Source: Gammaproteobacteria bacterium (GTDB lineage Bacteria > Pseudomonadota > Gammaproteobacteria > Pseudomonadales > Pseudohongiellaceae). From it: a DNA stretch of 44,331 nt. Position numbers and translations under genes: made by a program. The number at the start of each line of letters is the position of its first letter. The first letter of the stretch is position 1. The stretch lies in NCBI GenBank assembly GCA_029242705.1, contig JAQWTK010000044.1:1-44331 (forward strand), in the 5' to 3' direction. The notes beneath the pieces were generated by a model. That model was not told the origin of the DNA and did no database searches. It worked only from the letters and a program-made list of their open reading frames with translations. This document shows, one piece after another, positions 43,014 through 44,331 of the stretch.

Positions 43014-43430
43014 ATGAATTCTATGTCTTCCTTAAAGCTCGTTGATTCAGACTTTGAATTTTTGACTATAAGGGCCGGGGGGCCGGGTGGTCAGCGGGTC
43101 AATAAGGTTGAAACTGCGGTCCAGCTTCGTTTCCAGATTAAATTTTCAAGTCTTAAGGAGCTTGATAAGGAAAAGCTTCTTAATTATAAAGATCGTCGTA
43201 TTTCTAAGGAGGGCGTGATATTGATTAAGGCTCAGCGATATAGGAGTCAGGAGCAAAATAAACAAGATGCTATAGCCAGGCTTTACGCCCTAATTCAAGA
43301 AGCAACCAGAATTGATAAAACAAGGATCTCAACAAAACCGAGTAGGGCTTCTAAGGTTAGACGCGCTGAAAATAAGAAAAGAGTAGGGACCAAAAAAGAT
43401 TTACGGAAAAAGCCAACTCTAAACGATTGA
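43014..43430 (+). CDS. arfB: ArfB-like peptidyl-tRNA hydrolase (ribosome rescue)
   Basis: A 138-residue stand-alone release-factor catalytic domain. The GGQ motif lies at 25-27 in RAGGPGGQRVNKVET, and the C-terminus is a basic tail (KPSRASKVRRAENKKRVGTKKDLRKK) of the kind ArfB uses to enter the empty mRNA channel of stalled ribosomes. It lacks the codon-recognition domains of RF1/RF2, so it should release nascent chains without a stop codon. ATG 43014 or 43023 may be the start. The stand-alone location is common. Confidence 0.9.
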   Translation: MNSMSSLKLVDSDFEFLTIRAGGPGGQRVNKVETAVQLRFQIKFSSLKELDKEKLLNYKDRRISKEGVILIKAQRYRSQEQNKQDAIARLYALIQEATRIDKTRISTKPSRASKVRRAENKKRVGTKKDLRKKPTLND

Positions 43431-43538
43431 GGGGCGGGAATAGAAAACCGTTCTTAACACAATATCGTTCTACGAATTTTTCCATCGTAAATGGTACCAA
43501 TATTTTAAAAGTATAAAATTTAAAACTAAGTTATAAAA

Positions 43539-44060
43539 ATGAAAAAATTTACTTCTCTTCTATTGATAACTTTTTCGATTTACCTAAATAGCCTCAAGGC
43601 TCAGTCGACGATTGAGGATGCGGAACAGAGCTTCAATTACATTTCTAGTACTTTATACACATTTCAAACGACCGGGAGGTTGGTTAATAACCCTGGAATT
43701 GACGGAGCAGATTTAGAAGCGTTCATTGATTTATTAAGATTATATTACGATGAATTTAGCAGGGAATTTAATCGCGATTCATCGATGTGTCAATTCTATC
43801 GAGACCCTGAAAAAGGCCGAATGACGATCGAACAAAGAGCAGAGATAAGTTTTAGTTTTTTGAGGGATCTTGAGAATCGAATTGAACGGTACATTATTGT
43901 CAATGCAGATTTTCAAAACCAGCTTGCCGATGAGTTTGGCACTTTTCTTTTAGACAATGTTAATAAAATTAAGGCAGAGTCTATAAGTAATCAGCGGCTT
44001 CCCGCATCGGCTTTCGATGAGGCGGCCGTGATTAGCTTTATAGACTCTTCATGTACTTGA
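43539..44060 (+). CDS. Exported protein of unknown function
   Basis: A 173-residue protein with a clear signal peptide (basic start, hydrophobic core, cleavage near LKAQ). The mature chain is rich in acidic and aromatic residues and probably helical, with two cysteines (one in MCQFYRD, one at the penultimate position in SSCT) that could form a disulfide. I do not recognise the family. It lies between the ArfB-like gene and the convergent thiolase, with a 108-base gap upstream. Confidence 0.7.
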   Translation: MKKFTSLLLITFSIYLNSLKAQSTIEDAEQSFNYISSTLYTFQTTGRLVNNPGIDGADLEAFIDLLRLYYDEFSREFNRDSSMCQFYRDPEKGRMTIEQRAEISFSFLRDLENRIERYIIVNADFQNQLADEFGTFLLDNVNKIKAESISNQRLPASAFDEAAVISFIDSSCT

Positions 44061-44094
44061 GTTTCGTTGAAGGTTAATAATCAAGCTTATTTCT

Positions 44095-44331
44095 TTAGTA
44101 AACCTCGAAAAGGCCGGCGGCACCCATACCGCCGCCCACACACATAGTGCAGACTACGTATTTAGCATTACGACGCTTTCCTTCAATCAGCGCATGGCCA
44201 ACCATTCGAGCACCACTCATGCCGTAAGGATGTCCGATAGAAATCGCTCCACCATTAACATTCAGCAGATCGTTAGGGATACCAAGCTTGTCCCGACAAT
44301 AAATCACTTGAACCGCAAAAGCTTCATTTAG
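44095..44331 (-). CDS. Acetyl-CoA acyltransferase (thiolase), C-terminal part
   Basis: The frame runs off the window's right edge, so only the last 79 codons are present (LNEAFAVQ onward). The thiolase C-terminal signatures are clear: [20 protein letters not shown] with the active-site histidine and [13 protein letters not shown] with the catalytic cysteine. It would cleave 3-ketoacyl-CoA in beta-oxidation or condense acetyl-CoA. The in-frame GTG at 44307 is not the true start. It could complete the beta-oxidation set of this region together with the FadB/FadJ-type enzyme. Confidence 0.93.
   Translation of the reverse strand, partial: LNEAFAVQVIYCRDKLGIPNDLLNVNGGAISIGHPYGMSGARMVGHALIEGKRRNAKYVVCTMCVGGGMGAAGLFEVY

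Noticed and set aside
1-44331. CRISPR arrays, tRNA/rRNA genes, insertion sequences, prophage or integron
   Set aside because: I saw no spaced direct repeats, tRNA-like cloverleaf, transposase or integrase motif, or terminal inverted repeats with target duplications.

Overview
The window looks like a chromosomal segment of a Gram-negative, aerobic heterotroph, most likely a marine-type gammaproteobacterium. The evidence is two TonB-dependent receptors, a Pal lipoprotein, Lol-type lipoproteins, many fatty-acid and acyl-CoA enzymes, a SelD fused to an NADH-dehydrogenase-like domain, and an AT-leaning composition. No marker in the window fixes the genus. I see no rRNA, tRNA, CRISPR array, insertion sequence, phage gene or integrase, so this reads as ordinary chromosome with short operons on both strands.

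Layout. 1-4956: a 5'-truncated aldolase/short-chain dehydrogenase fusion followed by mtnA (a probable sugar-phosphate or methylthioribose salvage pair), a convergent HIT protein, then an exported glutaminyl cyclase-like protein and a lipoprotein aminopeptidase. 5000-8010: the SelD fusion (minus) and a YceI protein (plus). 8112-11949: a TonB-dependent receptor and, upstream on the same strand, a membrane-anchored winged-helix regulator. A long inverted repeat lies between them. 12118-14499: an MFS transporter diverging from a patatin-like lipase. 14657-19392: a small acidic lipoprotein, a hotdog thioesterase, an orphan substrate-binding lipoprotein, a sodium/solute symporter, and a convergent thiamine-diphosphate enzyme. 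19528-24033: a TfoX-like protein, an exported protein of unknown function, an Lnb-like (DUF4105) membrane protein, an HSL-type esterase, and an orphan pal.

24345-31888 is the longest same-strand run: two acyl-CoA dehydrogenases, a histidine phosphatase, an APH-type kinase and a short-chain dehydrogenase, then a split spermidine-synthase-like pair and an exported hydrolase. The two acyl-CoA dehydrogenases look like a catalytic and a non-catalytic partner. 31909-36430 continues acyl-CoA metabolism with a third dehydrogenase (minus), a FadB/FadJ-type bifunctional enzyme, and a zinc alcohol dehydrogenase joined to it by a one-base stop/start overlap. 36560-42904 holds an exported SGNH hydrolase, an exported two-domain VOC protein, a luciferase-like monooxygenase and a large TonB receptor with a clear terminator. 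43014-44331 has an ArfB-like ribosome-rescue hydrolase, an unknown exported protein, and the C-terminal end of a thiolase.

Together the genes describe uptake of unidentified TonB ligands, broad ester and acyl-CoA breakdown, and some salvage and housekeeping functions. No wholly new system is evident. The best leads are the regulator/TonB receptor pair with its inverted repeat, the aldolase-dehydrogenase/MtnA pair, the acyl-CoA dehydrogenase pair lacking one set of catalytic bases, and the possible alternate-pairing leader of that operon.
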